Below are positions 10,569-21,591 of a stretch of 64,000 nt of DNA, piece after piece; the stretch's first letter is position 1, and every line of letters begins with the position of its first letter. The notes under the pieces were generated by a model. The model worked only from the letters and a program-made list of their open reading frames with translations. It was not told the DNA's origin and did not search any database. Both the position numbers and the translations under genes were made by a program. This stretch comes from Euprymna scolopes (Eukaryota; Mollusca; Cephalopoda; Sepiida; Sepiolidae). The DNA is taken from positions 41,411,694 to 41,475,693 of the forward strand of contig CM044505.1 of NCBI GenBank assembly GCA_024364805.1. The letters are read 5' to 3'.

Positions 10569-11147
10569 TAAAAATATATTATCAGAGTATTTGGATAAGT
10601 AAATTTCATTTTGATCAAAAAATGGGATATAACATTATTGTGAGATTTGCATTCATACATGAAATCCATATAAAGGAAATATGTTTTATATATAACTTGA
10701 AAATTATAGAAATTAAAAAAAAAAAAAAAAGAATAGAAATTGTAATATAGGGTTTAAAGTTTGGATCAGGAGTGTGTAGGGGGTCTTCATTGATTTTCAA
10801 AAAACGCCGGGTGTTCCTCAAGGGTGTTAAAAATTATAAATTTATCATAACTTTATTTACACTACTTCTTAGCCAATCAATCGTGAGGTACATCATTCTA
10901 GTCACATCATGAAACTTGAATATTATGAAATGTAAAAATAAGAAGAAAGATAATATGGTTTTAATGGGCTGGGTACGAAAAAACATTGGTTTCTTATTCA
11001 ATCTAGAGCAACGCGAGATCTTTTTGCTAGTCTATGTACATATATTTTCATTTTACTTCAATATAAACCATCAGAAATCAAAGGGGATCCTTTCCGTGGC
11101 TAAGTTCTTTCACTCTCCTCGATTGACCACCTAACTATGTTATTTTA
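10567..11147. other. Intergenic, no gene recognised
   Basis: AT-rich DNA with a 16-base A run near 10710. No gene, RNA or repeat copy was recognised. Confidence 0.4.
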
Positions 11148-11290
11148 TTTATCTCCTCTTCATCAGGTTAGACACAAGGTCCAGTGTGAATTTGATGAAA
11201 GCGTTTCTGCTGAACAAACTGGATTCGAACTTGGCCCAACCAGGTTTTCAGTTCGTATTGGTAACCACTTTGCCACCATAACTATGTTAC
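11148..11290 (-). mobile_element. tRNA-headed SINE, copy A
   Basis: On the minus strand a GTGGCAAAGTGGTTACC-like A box precedes an AAGTTCGAATCC B box at normal tRNA spacing. A body follows, represented on the + strand by GAAAGCGTTTC and GTTAGACACAAGGTCCAGTG. The sequence matches 19733-19870 over its full length at roughly 80 percent by eye. It does not fold into a complete tRNA with an acceptor stem, so it is a SINE and not a tRNA gene. Confidence 0.68.
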
Positions 11291-11689
11291 AGTTTATTTT
11301 TCTTGTAGTCTCTTGGTCTTACCAGATTTCAGGGTAAGGATTTATTTAATCTAGTGGAGTATGCAGCTAAATGTTGTTACTTGAGGTAACACTACTGTTC
11401 CTCATATAAACCAATATATAGCTGTGTTGAGAGCAGTGACGAGCAGAGGCAGGGCAGGTGCTCAAAGAAAAAAAAATGTCTCAGTGGTACACAGGCCTAT
11501 AATACATTCCTCTGAAAAGGGCACTTTTAAAACAGGAGTAAAAGGGACAGGTGCTTAGGCACTCCTAGCACCCCTCTCTGTACGTCCCTGGTTGAGGAGA
11601 TTTTATTTGAGCTTCAAATACTATGTTATTTTGAATATTTGTTCAGAGTTTACTTGTAGAGTGAAATATTCTTACGTCGGTTTGTCCTG

Positions 11690-12030
11690 ATAAATCCTTT
11701 TACAGAAAGACCAAAGACACTCGAGACTGGTGTCTAGTAGGTAATTCCAACCCTCGGTATGTAATTCAAACTCTCCAGAGATTCTTGTATATGATGCCTA
11801 TTTTCATGAACAAAGCTTCTTTCCTAGAATTGTCTGCCTGTGCAATTCTGTTCTGCTGGCCTGCTTTCCAGCTAACTATAACATGGTCGTCTTCAAGTCC
11901 AATGTAAACAAGTTCTTATGAGACGTCTCCTTAAATAATCTAATTCCTAATTCCACATAATTTCCACCACTAACGATTACTAGGTTGTTGTCTTGGTGAC
12001 CACCGTACATTCATTAATCCTTATCTTTGA
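11690..12030 (+). mobile_element. LINE 3' end fragment, family 2
   Basis: The + strand reads SFFPR-like then FPANYNMVVFKSNVNK, the C-terminal signature of a CR1-like LINE protein. A 3' UTR follows (CCACCACTAACGATTACTAGG, TGGTGACCACCGTACATTC, CCTTATC). The same 3' end occurs at 12450-12745 (+) and in reverse at 31862-32570 and 43197-43640. Confidence 0.6.
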
Positions 12031-12449
12031 ATGGTCTAAATATTTTGTGATCAATTGACCGTATTTGTCCATAGTAACATAAATATGTAAAAAGGCTTAG
12101 CAGTGTGCGCTATGATAACAGTTCAATATATCTGTGTCCAGAAGGTAAGACAAAAGAAGAATACCTAAGTTTTTCTTGAAGAGAAACACCTGGTGTCCGT
12201 AAGGTGAGCAGGTGAAGATGCATGGTGGCGCTGAGCAAGGCATTTGAGTTAAAGTGCAATGAATGCAAAAATAGACTCTGGCCATAACAATCCTACCGAT
12301 TTAATTTTTGGATTTTTGTCTCTTTTAATAATCTTGGCAAAATTACATTATATTCAAAAATAGGAATTTTTGATTGAGTTAAAGAAAACATCTTTTCTAT
12401 TTATTGATTTTACAGCAAATGTTGTGTGGAATTACCTGTAACGTCGTTG

Positions 12450-12745
12450 CCTCTATATTCTTTATGCATGCCTCATATGAACGACTACAATGCTTTCAAA
12501 ATAGTTCATGAGCAGAGTTTCTTTCCTAGAACTTCCCGTCTGTGAAACACAATACCATCAGCTGTCTTCCTAGCTGACTATAGCATGGTCATTTTTCAAA
12601 ACTAATGTAAATAAGTTCTCGTTGAGCCATCATCTTAAATGATTAAGCCCTACCCAAGTTCGATCATCACTGATCATATTGTTTCACCATCCGCCTAATA
12701 CTTATTGACACTTATTCTAGAGTAACCTCTTCATTAGTGGTGACC
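12450..12745 (+). mobile_element. LINE 3' end fragment, family 2
   Basis: GAGCAGAGTTTCTTTCCTAG and CTGACTATAGCATGGTCATT repeat the coding end of the copy at 11690. Next come AAATAAGTTCTCG and the UTR stretch around CACTGATCATATTG. It is heavily decayed and lies only about 400 bases from the first copy in the same orientation. Confidence 0.55.
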
Positions 12746-12830
12746 ACAAAGTAAATATAAAAGAGCAGTTTTCTTATGGTTATGTATCCTGTTGAGGATT
12801 TCATGTTACATAAAACTTAAAAACCAGTGT

Positions 12831-13688
12831 AACGTGTTAACACGTTTACATACGTGTTAACATGCAGACACCCGTGACCCGACACGTTGTAGACTCTGTC
12901 ACAAAGGAGACTAAAACAAAGAATAACTCGGCTCACTTTTTTAAGTTTAAATAACGATATTTATTTGTGGGTACTTTCCAAATAAAACATGATCATGATC
13001 CTCGGACTGTGCACACGTTCTTTTTACATCTTTTTCTTTTCTTCCTCGCCGTAACGTCACTTTGCACATGGCTCGGCATGTGCATACAGTTATCATATGC
13101 GCGTCCACGCTCTATTACACCAGCACTTATGTGTTCCTATCGTCCAGTGAATTCGTCTAACATTTCACATGCATCTTCTTCCACACATTTCATCACAAAT
13201 GAAGATTTGTAAACAAAAACGGTTTTATATTGATTATTTTATTACTGATGGATGCAAATATTGTCCTATTTTCACACTCATTATTTTATGTACTCTGGGT
13301 TCTCTGCCAAACCCAGCTGGGAAAGCAAAACACAAGACGTCCTCATAATTCGGTATGAATCTTTGCTTTCCTAATTTTTCGATCAGCTATTTATCAAAAA
13401 ATCTTTTCAATTTTCGTCTTCCATCTTTTAAAAAAATTTGTTTCCATTTCTTTTTCACATTACCTGTCTACTTTTTTGTCATTAAATGCTTTAAGAATTT
13501 GATACAAATCTTTCCTCTCAGAAGCCTGTAGTATCCAGTGCAAACAAAAAAAAATGAAGAAAAAAAATGGCTGCCGCTTTTCTTTATATACTGGCGACCT
13601 TTTCACTTCATATGCAAATGAGATGCTTCCGGTTTAAATATTTAAAAAAAAAAAAAAAGCCTGAGTTTTCATAGGCTGGGCTGATTAA
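12831..13688 (-). mobile_element. LTR-like fossil repeat, copy 1 (possible solo LTR)
   Basis: The first 390 bases match 23872-24412 (TGTAACG start, ACACGTTGTAG, CAAAGGAGACTAA, ACATGATCATGATCCTC, AACGTCACTTTGCAC-TGGCTC, TTTGTAAACAAAAA). Read on the minus strand, the segment would start TGTTAAT and end ACGTTACA, with a TATA box at 13582-13590 and an ATTTGCAT octamer at 13612-13619. This layout suits a solo LTR with its own promoter. No coding region adjoins it and no target duplication was found. It is a fossil. A different repeat class remains possible. Confidence 0.4.
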
Positions 13689-13699
13689 CACTTGAGTAT

Positions 13700-14560
13700 T
13701 TAACCTCACTTCTTTCTTTAGTTTTGCTTTTATTTTTCCTTCTTTTACGATAATTTGCCAAACTGACAAAGAAAAGGGTAGCTTATATTAGCTCAGTAAC
13801 TTTCCTATGTCTGTTCGTCTCGCACATTAATTTCTAATCTACAACAAGCTCACAAGGTTTGTAAACTATCATGAAAATCTCATAGATATATTAGTAAATA
13901 CAACATATGCTCATTTAGGCTCAAATTTCACACCAGCCCAGGATACATCCTTGACAATCAGTCCAACATAAATTGGGCTATTGTAGCAGCTTCTGACCCT
14001 GCTCTCTCAGACTGAAGTATAGTTGTATATAGTTCTAAGAGATCCACCCTCCCAGTCTTTACCTTCTCACACTTTGAGAAAGGGTTAGTTTATTGTTAAT
14101 CGGCAGGGAATGTCAACAGGGTTTCCCAGGTATTTCTTTTTGTAGATCAGAGTGCTCAATCTTTTGAGCGCTGACCTTTCAGTCCTCACTTTTCGACCTT
14201 ATGTCACATTTTGTCAACGTGGAAAGGAGATAATAAACAATTCTGGACCAATCAGAATTCACAAAATGTATATCGGTCAGAAAAACCTGGGAGTCATTAC
14301 GGTTTAGAAGTTATAACAGGAGATAGTGTTCCCCCTGGTAGTATAACAGTCTCTTATTCATACACTTCACTATTTCACCAGTAGTAGCATCATTCAGGTA
14401 GAGCTCTACATAAATTCGCTTATAAAAAATTGTAATACTATGAATCTGCTTTCATATCTCCAAAGAATCTAATAAAAACAATTACTTTTTTATACTGTAA
14501 ATTGTTTATACAAACGTTTATTCGTCACCTAAGACGTGACTTAGGATTTTAAATTATCTT
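13700..14560. other. Intergenic, no gene recognised
   Basis: Mixed-composition sequence without an open frame of note. A paired stretch, CAGGGTTTCCCAGGT at about 14118 and AAAACCTGGGAGTC at about 14282, is a short imperfect inverted repeat about 150 bases apart. This hints at an old foldback element but is too short to call. Confidence 0.3.
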
Positions 14561-14644
14561 TTAAGACCTAAGAAGCCACGGATGTCTACCTAAATAACAA
14601 GCCACCATAAAAAGGAGAAAATACATTTTATTAAGCTTTGAAAT

Positions 14645-14647
14645 AGG

Positions 14648-14684
<37 letters not shown>

Positions 14685-14741
14685 TATATAAAGGAATGTT
14701 GTGTGTATGTGTGTGTGCGTGTGTGTGCGTGTGTGTGCGTG

Positions 14742-14806
<65 letters not shown>
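14645..14806 (+). repeat. TCTA and GT microsatellites
   Basis: About ten TCTA units, a short spacer, then about 110 bases of GT/GC alternation. The frame of 14703-14939 is an artefact of this repeat. Confidence 0.95.
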
Positions 14807-15927
14807 TCATTTCCTATCGACTTGGAAACTGCTAGGTCGATTTTTTTTTAATTTCACACAAAGATACTTGCTGTGTCTGGAAGTGTTCTTACATAGGTTT
14901 TGTATCGAAGTGCATTTGATAAGTATCAAAAATCGATAATCAAAAAAAATCCGATTAAAGAAGAAAGTTCAATTTTAACCAAAGTTAACTCTTTCATACA
15001 ACCTAATATCACAAGTGCATTTAAGAAGTTTTATCACCGCACAAGCCGAAATGATGAGCCATTAAAATCAACTGTAATTTCTTTTATAAGACAGGAGCGT
15101 GTCCGAAATAAATGTTTCCTTTTAGAGCAGAATTAGGTCATAATACTTGACTTTTGTATGTTGAACTTTAATTAAAGTGATTATGTAAAGTTAACAGTTG
15201 GTTCTTTGATAAGACTGGGGCGCATTTGAAATGAATGTTTCTTTTTAGAGCATAATTGAACCATGATACTTGACTTCTGCATTTTAAACTTTAAGTGAAG
15301 CCATTATTTACAGATAGATATTCAAACGCTGCTCACCTCAGCATTATGTGGCACAAGGTCAGGAAAGTGAGGTGTCAAGTAAACTCTCCTAAAGGAGGGG
15401 CATTCTTGCCTAGTAAAAATTGCCTAAGCATCCCCGTCGGCATTCCCCGGTCGGGGCACCTCAGGCAGCAAGCAATAAACTTACCCAACCGGAAAGCTGA
15501 GTGGTAAAGTCTGGGAAGGTGGACCTCCTGGGTGATACCCTGATGGCTGGCATACCTCAGTCCGACAAGTACTGGGCCAGCACCTTCAGACTGATTGTCA
15601 AGTACAGATTCTTAATGTACTTCTACGTGGTCTCCAAGCAAATGAAGCAGCAAGGTGACTCCATCCAGTCAAAATTATTTACAGATAATTTTATAAAATC
15701 AACAGTAGGTTCTTTATAGTGCAATGTAGACTACAATGTGCTGGTGGACTAAGTCACTGTGAGAGGCATGTGAACACTCTTCTCGGTACACTGCGGGGGT
15801 GGGGGTACCTAGAGCAAGCAATCAATCGATTTGATTAAAGAGTGGGCGATTTCACTGATTTTGATGGCAATAAAAGTATGAGAGGGTGGAACATTCAATC
15901 CCGGACAACGTCGGGTCTCCCTGTTAG
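14648..15927 (+). mobile_element. Helitron-like element inserted into tandem array 1
   Basis: The 5' end is TCTATCTATC, an expanded TCTA tract up to about 14688, followed by a long GT/GC-rich microsatellite (14697-14804). The 3' end shows the GC hairpin CCGGACAACGTCGGG at about 15901-15915, then TCTCCCTGTTAG before a T. This is a Helitron end with CTAG changed to TTAG. Inside is a near-duplicated segment with a 123-base period (about 15085-15175 and 15208-15298). Another block (15300-15600) resembles 55440-55640 (AGGAGGGGC, GGGGCACCTCAGGC, AGCAATAA). No Rep/helicase gene is present, so it is non-autonomous. Confidence 0.65.
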
Positions 15928-16582
15928 TAAAATCTAGGCCCAAGAAGCCACGGATTTCTTCCTAAACAACAAGCCATTGTAAAAAGAGGAGAAACTAAAT
16001 TTTATTAAGCTTTGAAATGGGCTAATCCAATCTATTAAGACGAAAGAAGCCACAGATTTCCCAATATTACCTCTTAAATAACAAGTCTTTGCCAAAAGAA
16101 AAGAAAAGAAAAATTATTTTATTAGGCTTTGAAATACACTAACACAATCTATGAAGACCCAAGAAACGACGGATTTTCTGATATTACCTTCTAAATAACA
16201 AGTCTTTGCAAGAAGAGAAGAAACTCTATTTTATTAGCCTTTGAAATAGGCCAGCATAATCCATACATGCGCTTTAAAAAAAAAAACTTGGTCATTTATT
16301 GATTTTTTTAGTTTCTGCAGTGGGAAAAGAACATAATTGCAGCTAAACTAAGAACCTGTTGAAATTTTTCCGATTTAAGAAAGAGAAACAATATTTTGTG
16401 CGTTTTTCTTAAAATATTAGGAATATATATTTTCCATTTCAAAGTGGAATTTAGTTGCAAGAAAATCATTTAAATATTAAACATTAATTTGTTTCATTAC
16501 TTGCAGAATATTCAATTCAAACGCAAATCCTTTTTTTATATAATAAAAGTGTGTTCAGCTTGTTTTGATAATTATGTATGCA

Positions 16583-17156
16583 ACTTTATTTTCATGAGCA
16601 AAGCATGGTAGGCTTAATCTTAATAATAACTGATAATAATAAAGTAAGGAAAGATTGATCATATATTCAAATTTAGTTTTTATCATCAAAAAAGGGGAGG
16701 GTTAATCTTAATGGTAACTGATAATAATAAAGTAAAAAAAGAATAATAACCTATCCGAATTTAATTTCATTAGCAAAAAAGGAAGCTTTAATTATAATAA
16801 TAACTGATAATATTAAAGTAAACAAAGATTAATCACATATTCAAATTTAATTATTATGAGCAAAAAAGTAGAGATTTAATCTTAATAATAATTGATAATA
16901 ATAAAGTAAAAAAGAATAATCACATATTCAAATTTGATTTTATGAGCAACAAAGAGAGGCTTAATCTTAATAATAATTTACAATAATAAAGTAAAAAAAG
17001 AATAATCACATATTCAAATTTAGTTTTATAAGCAAAGAAGGGGAGGCTTAATTTAAATAATAACTGACAATAATAAGAAAGGAAAGAATAATCTAGTATC
17101 TGAATTTAATTTTATGAGCAATAATGAGGAAGCTTAGTCTTAATAACAACTGATAA
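16583..17156 (+). repeat. Tandem array 2 (about 87-bp unit)
   Basis: Six to seven units contain GGCTTAATCTTAATAATAAC, TGATAATAATAAAGTAA, AAGAATAATCACATATTC and AAATTTAATTTTATGAGCAA. Unit starts lie at about 16611, 16700, 16783, 16871, 16958, 17044 and 17130. The last unit is cut at CTGATAA by the Helitron beginning at 17157. The stretch between array 1 and array 2 (16276-16582) is AT-rich with nothing recognised. Confidence 0.85.
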
Positions 17157-17602
17157 TCTATCTATCTATATATCTATAAAAGTGGACGTGTCTGTGTGTA
17201 TCTGTCTGTCTGTGTGTCTGTGTACATTTCCCTACGCAATAACTCTGTCAATTTTTAGTCTACATACTCCAAATTTGATATACAGTGTACTGAGATTTGG
17301 GAAAATCTATGTGATTGGTTTTCGGCCAGAAATTTGGCTGTTAAAGCGTCGAAATTCAACGATTTTACCTTTGAGAACTCTACCAAACTCCTCCGACAAT
17401 TTTGGGTTTAAACACTTGAAATTTTAGATATAGGTTTCTTGGACATGGGTCTAACTTATGAACTTGATTTGAGCTAAAAACAATAAATGTTCAAGGGTCA
17501 TAATAGGGGTCAAAGTTTAAAAAATTGACCGTTATTTTATTTTTTATTTTTTGATCAGCATACACCTCCAAACACCCGGGAAACGCCGGTTACCCATGCT
17601 AA
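17157..17602 (+). mobile_element. Non-autonomous Helitron-like element
   Basis: It begins TCTATCTATC after an A at 17156. It ends with the hairpin-bearing stretch ACCCGGGAAACGCCGG, then TTACCCATGCTAA, before a T at 17603. CTAA fits the CTRR terminus. Internal landmarks are TACATTTCCCTACGCAATAA, CTCTGTCAATTTTTAG and CTACCAAACTCCTCCG. All of these recur in the next element, so this is the first of a head-to-tail pair. Confidence 0.7.
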
Positions 17603-18563
17603 TATATATATAAAAGTGAACGTATCTGTGTGTGATCCGTGTGTCTGTGTGTGTACATTTCCCTACGCAATAACTCTGTCAATTTTAGGTCTACAGACTC
17701 GAAATTTGATACACAGGGTACTGAGATTTGGGAACATCTTTAAAATCCGTTTTCGGGCAGAAAGTTTTCTGTTAAGGGGTCAACGTTCAACGATTTGACC
17801 TTTACGAACTCTACCAAACTCCTCCGCCAATCTTGGTTATAAACAATTGAAATTTTAGATATAGGTCCCTTGGACATGGATCTAATTTAATAACTTGATT
17901 TGAGCCCAAAACAATAACTGTTAAGGGGCCATAATAGGGATCAAAGTTTTAAAAAAATTGACCGCTGCGGTCTCTATCAAATTACTCCCACAATTTCTGG
18001 TCTAAACATTTGAAATTTTACATAAAGGGTATTCAGAGACGAGGCAAGCTTTTTAATTCGTGTGGGTCGAAAATTTGAGCTACCAATATATAAATGTATG
18101 TATGTATGTATGTTTGCATGTCTGCCTATAACTTTCGACAGAGGCGACGAATTTTCACAAGATTGTTTATAACAAGTATCGTTTTTAAGCTCAACCTTTC
18201 AGAAGACAAATATCGAAAAATTGGCTGAAAACATTAATTTCTTCNNNNNNNNNNNNNNNNNNNNNNNNNNNNNNNNNNNNNNNNNNNNNNNNNNNNNNNN
18301 NNNNNNNNNNNNNNNNNNNNNNNNNNNNNNNNNNNNNNNNNNNNNNNNNNNNNNCCCCTCTTTTCGATCATCTAGCCTTAATTTAAACCTACGTCACTTC
18401 CAGTTTGGAAGTGATCATAACAGCAAAGATGTCACTTTTTTTTCCATTCTTTTCCTCCTTTGCGGTACGGGTTTGAGCTTGCCTTTCTACTACCACTTTT
18501 TTTTTTTTTTTTTGCTCAACATACACTTCCAAACACCCAGGCAATGCCAGGCTGAAATGCCAG
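17603..18563 (+). mobile_element. Second, head-to-tail Helitron-like copy, containing the gap
   Basis: The copy repeats the previous element from ATATAAAAGTGAACG through CCCTACGCAATAACTC and CTACCAAACTCC to about 18010. A further Helitron-like start follows near 18085 (TATATAAATGTATG, then CTATAACTTTCGACAGAGGC). After the gap it ends ACACCCAGGCAATGCCAGGC, then TGAAATGCCAGT, a decayed terminal hairpin. It is probably two partial copies fused. Confidence 0.55.
18245..18354. other. Assembly gap (110 N)
   Basis: A run of 110 unknown bases lies inside the tandem Helitron block. Its true length is unknown. The open frame that spans it is not meaningful. Confidence 0.99.
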
Positions 18564-18739
18564 TAAAAAATAAAGATTTCTTTCATTTATAATAGACAAA
18601 TAAAAATGTCCCTTTGGTCTTAATAATTTTGTTACTAAACTAAAAATTAATCTGTGGACACATGGATGTTTTATTTTCAGATTCAGGAGAGCAAGAACAC
18701 AGATTAGTTTATTGTTTAAAGTAAAGCTTATTCTGGGGG

Positions 18740-19460
18740 AGGGACGCACCCTTGTCCGTTCATCCGTTCATCCATCCGCACTTTTCTCAATAACTTCACC
18801 TTGAAATTTTTTAAAATTTTGCTCAAACATTAAACATGATATGAGTAAAATAGTAACAGAATGGATTTTCTGGAAAAACTCCAGTTGCCCCTCCTCCCTA
18901 GGGCTGCCTTTCAGGTTAAAATGGCTAAAATTGACACTTTTGTGCTTATTAGAAAAATATTGATGCCTTTGATTTTTATAAAACTTTTGTGAAAAGTTGT
19001 AATTAACTGTTTCTATATAATTTTGTTTGTTTCTACTTTGCGGTAACTTTTGGGTGTACTCCAGGTGCTCTTTTAGGGCTAATAAAACACTCCATTTTTG
19101 GGACTATTTTACCATATTTGCCCAAGATTTTATGTGTATGTCTATTTAGCAGTTTTACATGGTATTGAACTCAAATTTAAATTATGTTAAGGGCTTGGGA
19201 CTTTTGGGGCTAAATGGGCAGGGGGGACAAATGATGGACTTCGTCATTTTTTTTTTTTTTTTTTTTTTTTTTTTGCATGGTGCACAACTCAAATTTACAT
19301 ATGTTAAGGCTTGAAACTGCACCGTTTGTACCTTTTCACCAGGATTTGATGTCATCTGGGGACTTTTGGGGGTTAAATGGGGACGGAGGGGGCGGATGTT
19401 GAACTTAGTCATTTTTTTTTGTGCCTCATTCACTGTGCATTCACGGGGGAACCATGCATG
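18740..19460. repeat. Unclassified repeat with internal duplication
   Basis: Two stretches, about 19163-19255 and 19282-19420, share AACTCAAATTTA-AT, TATGTTAAGG, GGACTTTTGGGG, TAAATGGG-A-GGGGG and a following T run (about 32 and 9 bases). The unit is GC-richer than its surroundings. The upstream part holds TTTCTCAATAACTTCACC and CAGTTGCCCCTCCTCCC. No coding content was seen. Confidence 0.45.
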
Positions 19461-19732
19461 CTTCATTTGTTTTTTTTTTATTGTTGTTTTTCTTTGGTAA
19501 ATTTTACCTTAATTACCTCAATTCGTTTTTTTTTTTTTTTTTCAGTTCTTATGAAGATGTTCAGAATAAAAAGGGGTAGAAGGCAGAGTTGTTTAAGGCT
19601 TAAACGAAGCTTCATTCTACCAAAAAATACAGGAAATGAAAGAAGAGTTCTTTTATTTTCATGACAACAGTAAAATTTCCTTTGTGTGTGACAATAGTAG
19701 AAAATCAATTATTTTTCTACTTACATTCATTT

Positions 19733-19870
19733 CAAAATGTTAGACACAAGGTCAAGTGTGGGTCTGATGAAAGCATTTATGTGGAACAAATTGGATTCGA
19801 ACTTTGCACACCCAGGTTTTCAGTTTGTGTTGTTAACCACTTAGCCACTGTCACCCACAGGAAATCAATT
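19733..19870 (-). mobile_element. tRNA-headed SINE, copy B
   Basis: The minus strand gives GTGGCTAAGTGGTTAAC (A box) and AAAGTTCGAATCC (B box). These precede a body whose + strand reads GATGAAAGCATTT and GTTAGACACAAGGTCAAGTG. It is the better preserved of the two copies (the other is at 11148-11290). Confidence 0.7.
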
Positions 19871-20236
19871 GTTATTGATACTTACCACTTCCCCAGACAA
19901 TGCTGGGTATACTGACTAGTTCAAAATATGACTACTTGATGGTTATATTTTTTAGTCATCTCAAGTGGCTGGTTGTTAAATATGTTGAATTTATTTTTAT
20001 ATTCAAAATGTCTGTAAAAAAAACACTCTTGGCAAGGGAAATCAGCAAGAATTTGTGCAAAAAGTAAAATTCTTTTTATTTTTGCATTAAATTATTTTTA
20101 AAATGTGTAAGTAGCAATTGTAATTAACCATTCACTTAAAAACTGGAAATGATTTTAAAATGCGGGAAAGTAAAAGATTTAATTAATCATATGATTGAGA
20201 TTTGATTATTATTATTTTTTTTTACTGCTTTTTTTT

Positions 20237-20985
20237 TTCACCCCCAAACAAGGCACAATGCCACTTGAACGCAATGAGCTACTATTTAGAAGCAAATTTG
20301 CAGGGTTACAATGTAGACAGTTGAGTAGCGAGATGTCTGCTCACACTTGAACTTCTGTATGTCAATGCAGTTAGAGAATTCCAAAGTCTAGCAGTCTGTG
20401 AGAAGAAGCTGTTAGAGTAGAAGGCTTTCCGGGATCTAGGTATATGTAGGAGTGGGATTTTGCTGCTTATCATGTTAGTCCATGATATTTATGTCGAAGG
20501 GGGTATAAATGTCTTTAGTTCATTGGAGTGCATTTAATTAAAATACTTGTAAAACAGGTACATGGACACAACATTTCAGCGATTGGACAGAAGTTTGATT
20601 GATAGTATGTGACCTATCAGGTTGGAGACATTTGGAACCTGTCTAAGAGCAAAAGACTAGTGACAGATGCACCTGCCCAGACGGCAACAATACTCCATGC
20701 ATGTGCGAATGGTGGTCTTGTAGAGATATAGAATAGTTTTAGGTGTGAGTAGTTTTCTAGCATGGTAGAGAGAGACTACAACGTCCTGGCAACATCTTCA
20801 ATTTATTTGTTCCAATTTATGTTACCTGTGAATGTTAAGCCAAGAAGTTTGAACAAGAGTCATGGAAATTAGTGGTTGGAAGGTTTCTTATAAATTTTTA
20901 AGAAAAGAAGCTTAGTCTTAGCATTTACCCTCGTGTCTGTCATAGAATGTGGTGTCATCAGCAGATATATCCATCTCAGAGATAT
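20237..20985 (-). mobile_element. LINE fragment (jockey/CR1-like), inverted relative to 9385
   Basis: The left part is the reverse complement of the 3' UTR and coding end of the LINE at 9385-10217 (CACCCCCAAACAAGGCACA, GAGAATTCCAAAGTCTAGCA, AGTAGAAGGCTTTC). The right end (about 20935-20985) reads on the minus strand DISADDTTFYDRHEG, so the copy reaches back to the reverse transcriptase active-site box (usually FADDT). Many stops break it. Confidence 0.72.
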
Positions 20986-21006
20986 TTTTTAATGATATTA
21001 TTATAT

Positions 21007-21544
21007 AATAGCGAGGGGGGGGGGCACCCGGACTTGCTCGGTTTTAAAATATGCTTAAATATATTTGAATTAATACAGACTTTGTATTTATTATTACAAA
21101 GCAATTTTTCTATTGAATATTATATTGTACTTGATATATAGTACTGATTTCAAAAGATTAAAATAAAATGATTTGGGTGCCAGGAGCTAGAATCGAAACC
21201 AACCAGCTGCGTTCCATACTGTTGGAACTATTGATAGATAGATTTAAAAAATTTTTTTTAATTAAACCACCTCAAGCTATGAATGAATTTGTGTATGCAC
21301 AAAAGCAATAGAAATATGTTAGCAAGTTGAAATGAACATTTTGCATTTTAACTTGCTGACATATTTCTGTATGCATTATTCATCCATCCATGTAAATATT
21401 TTATTCGTTATAAACCATCCTTGGTGTATGATTGCTATTTTCTGTTAATTTCAGCGTTATGTAATCAGTAGTTTAAGAGTTTATCTGTTAAATATTTTCA
21501 CACAGATATACACATACATGCATCTACTGCTTTATTTATATAAA
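21007..21544 (-). mobile_element. Helitron-like element, inverted copy of 1576-2118
   Basis: Read on the minus strand it starts TTTATATAAATAAAGCAG and ends CCGGGTGCCCCCCCCCTCGC. It shares with 1576-2118 the landmarks TAACCGCTAAACTCTTAAG-like, GCTGATGGCACCC-like and GCATGAATTAAAAT-like sequence. A strong internal inverted repeat at about 21309-21368 pairs GAAATATGTTAGCAAGTTG with CAACTTGCTGACATATTTC-like sequence. The termini are decayed compared with the first copy. Confidence 0.6.
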
Positions 21545-21591
21545 TTAAATATGGCAACATACAGATGTATCACGTTTCTGAATGATGTGGC

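Larger units (their letters stand above)
14560..16275 (+). repeat. Tandem array 1 (102-117 bp unit), split by a Helitron
   Basis: Units start AAGAAGCCACGGAT and pass through CTAAATAACAAGCC, AAGAGGAGAAACT and TTTTATTAAGCTTTGAAAT before ending near AATCTATTAAGAC. Unit starts lie at about 14568, 15942, 16044 and 16161. The first unit is cut after GAAATAGG at 14647. The missing end of a unit (AATCTAGGCCC) reappears at about 15931, so the 1280 bases between are an insertion into the array. Confidence 0.75.

Noticed and set aside
11148-11290. tRNA gene
   Set aside because: A and B boxes are present on the minus strand, but no acceptor stem or full cloverleaf; it is repeated at 19733 as a SINE.
13582-13619. 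Histone H2B or snRNA promoter
   Set aside because: The octamer and TATA spacing fits, but no histone frame or snRNA-like sequence follows on the minus strand.
14560-17156. CRISPR-like array
   Set aside because: Units are contiguous 87-117 bp tandem repeats without unique spacers, in a metazoan genome.
18221-18592. 123-codon frame across the N gap
   Set aside because: A third of it is unknown sequence and the rest is Helitron DNA.
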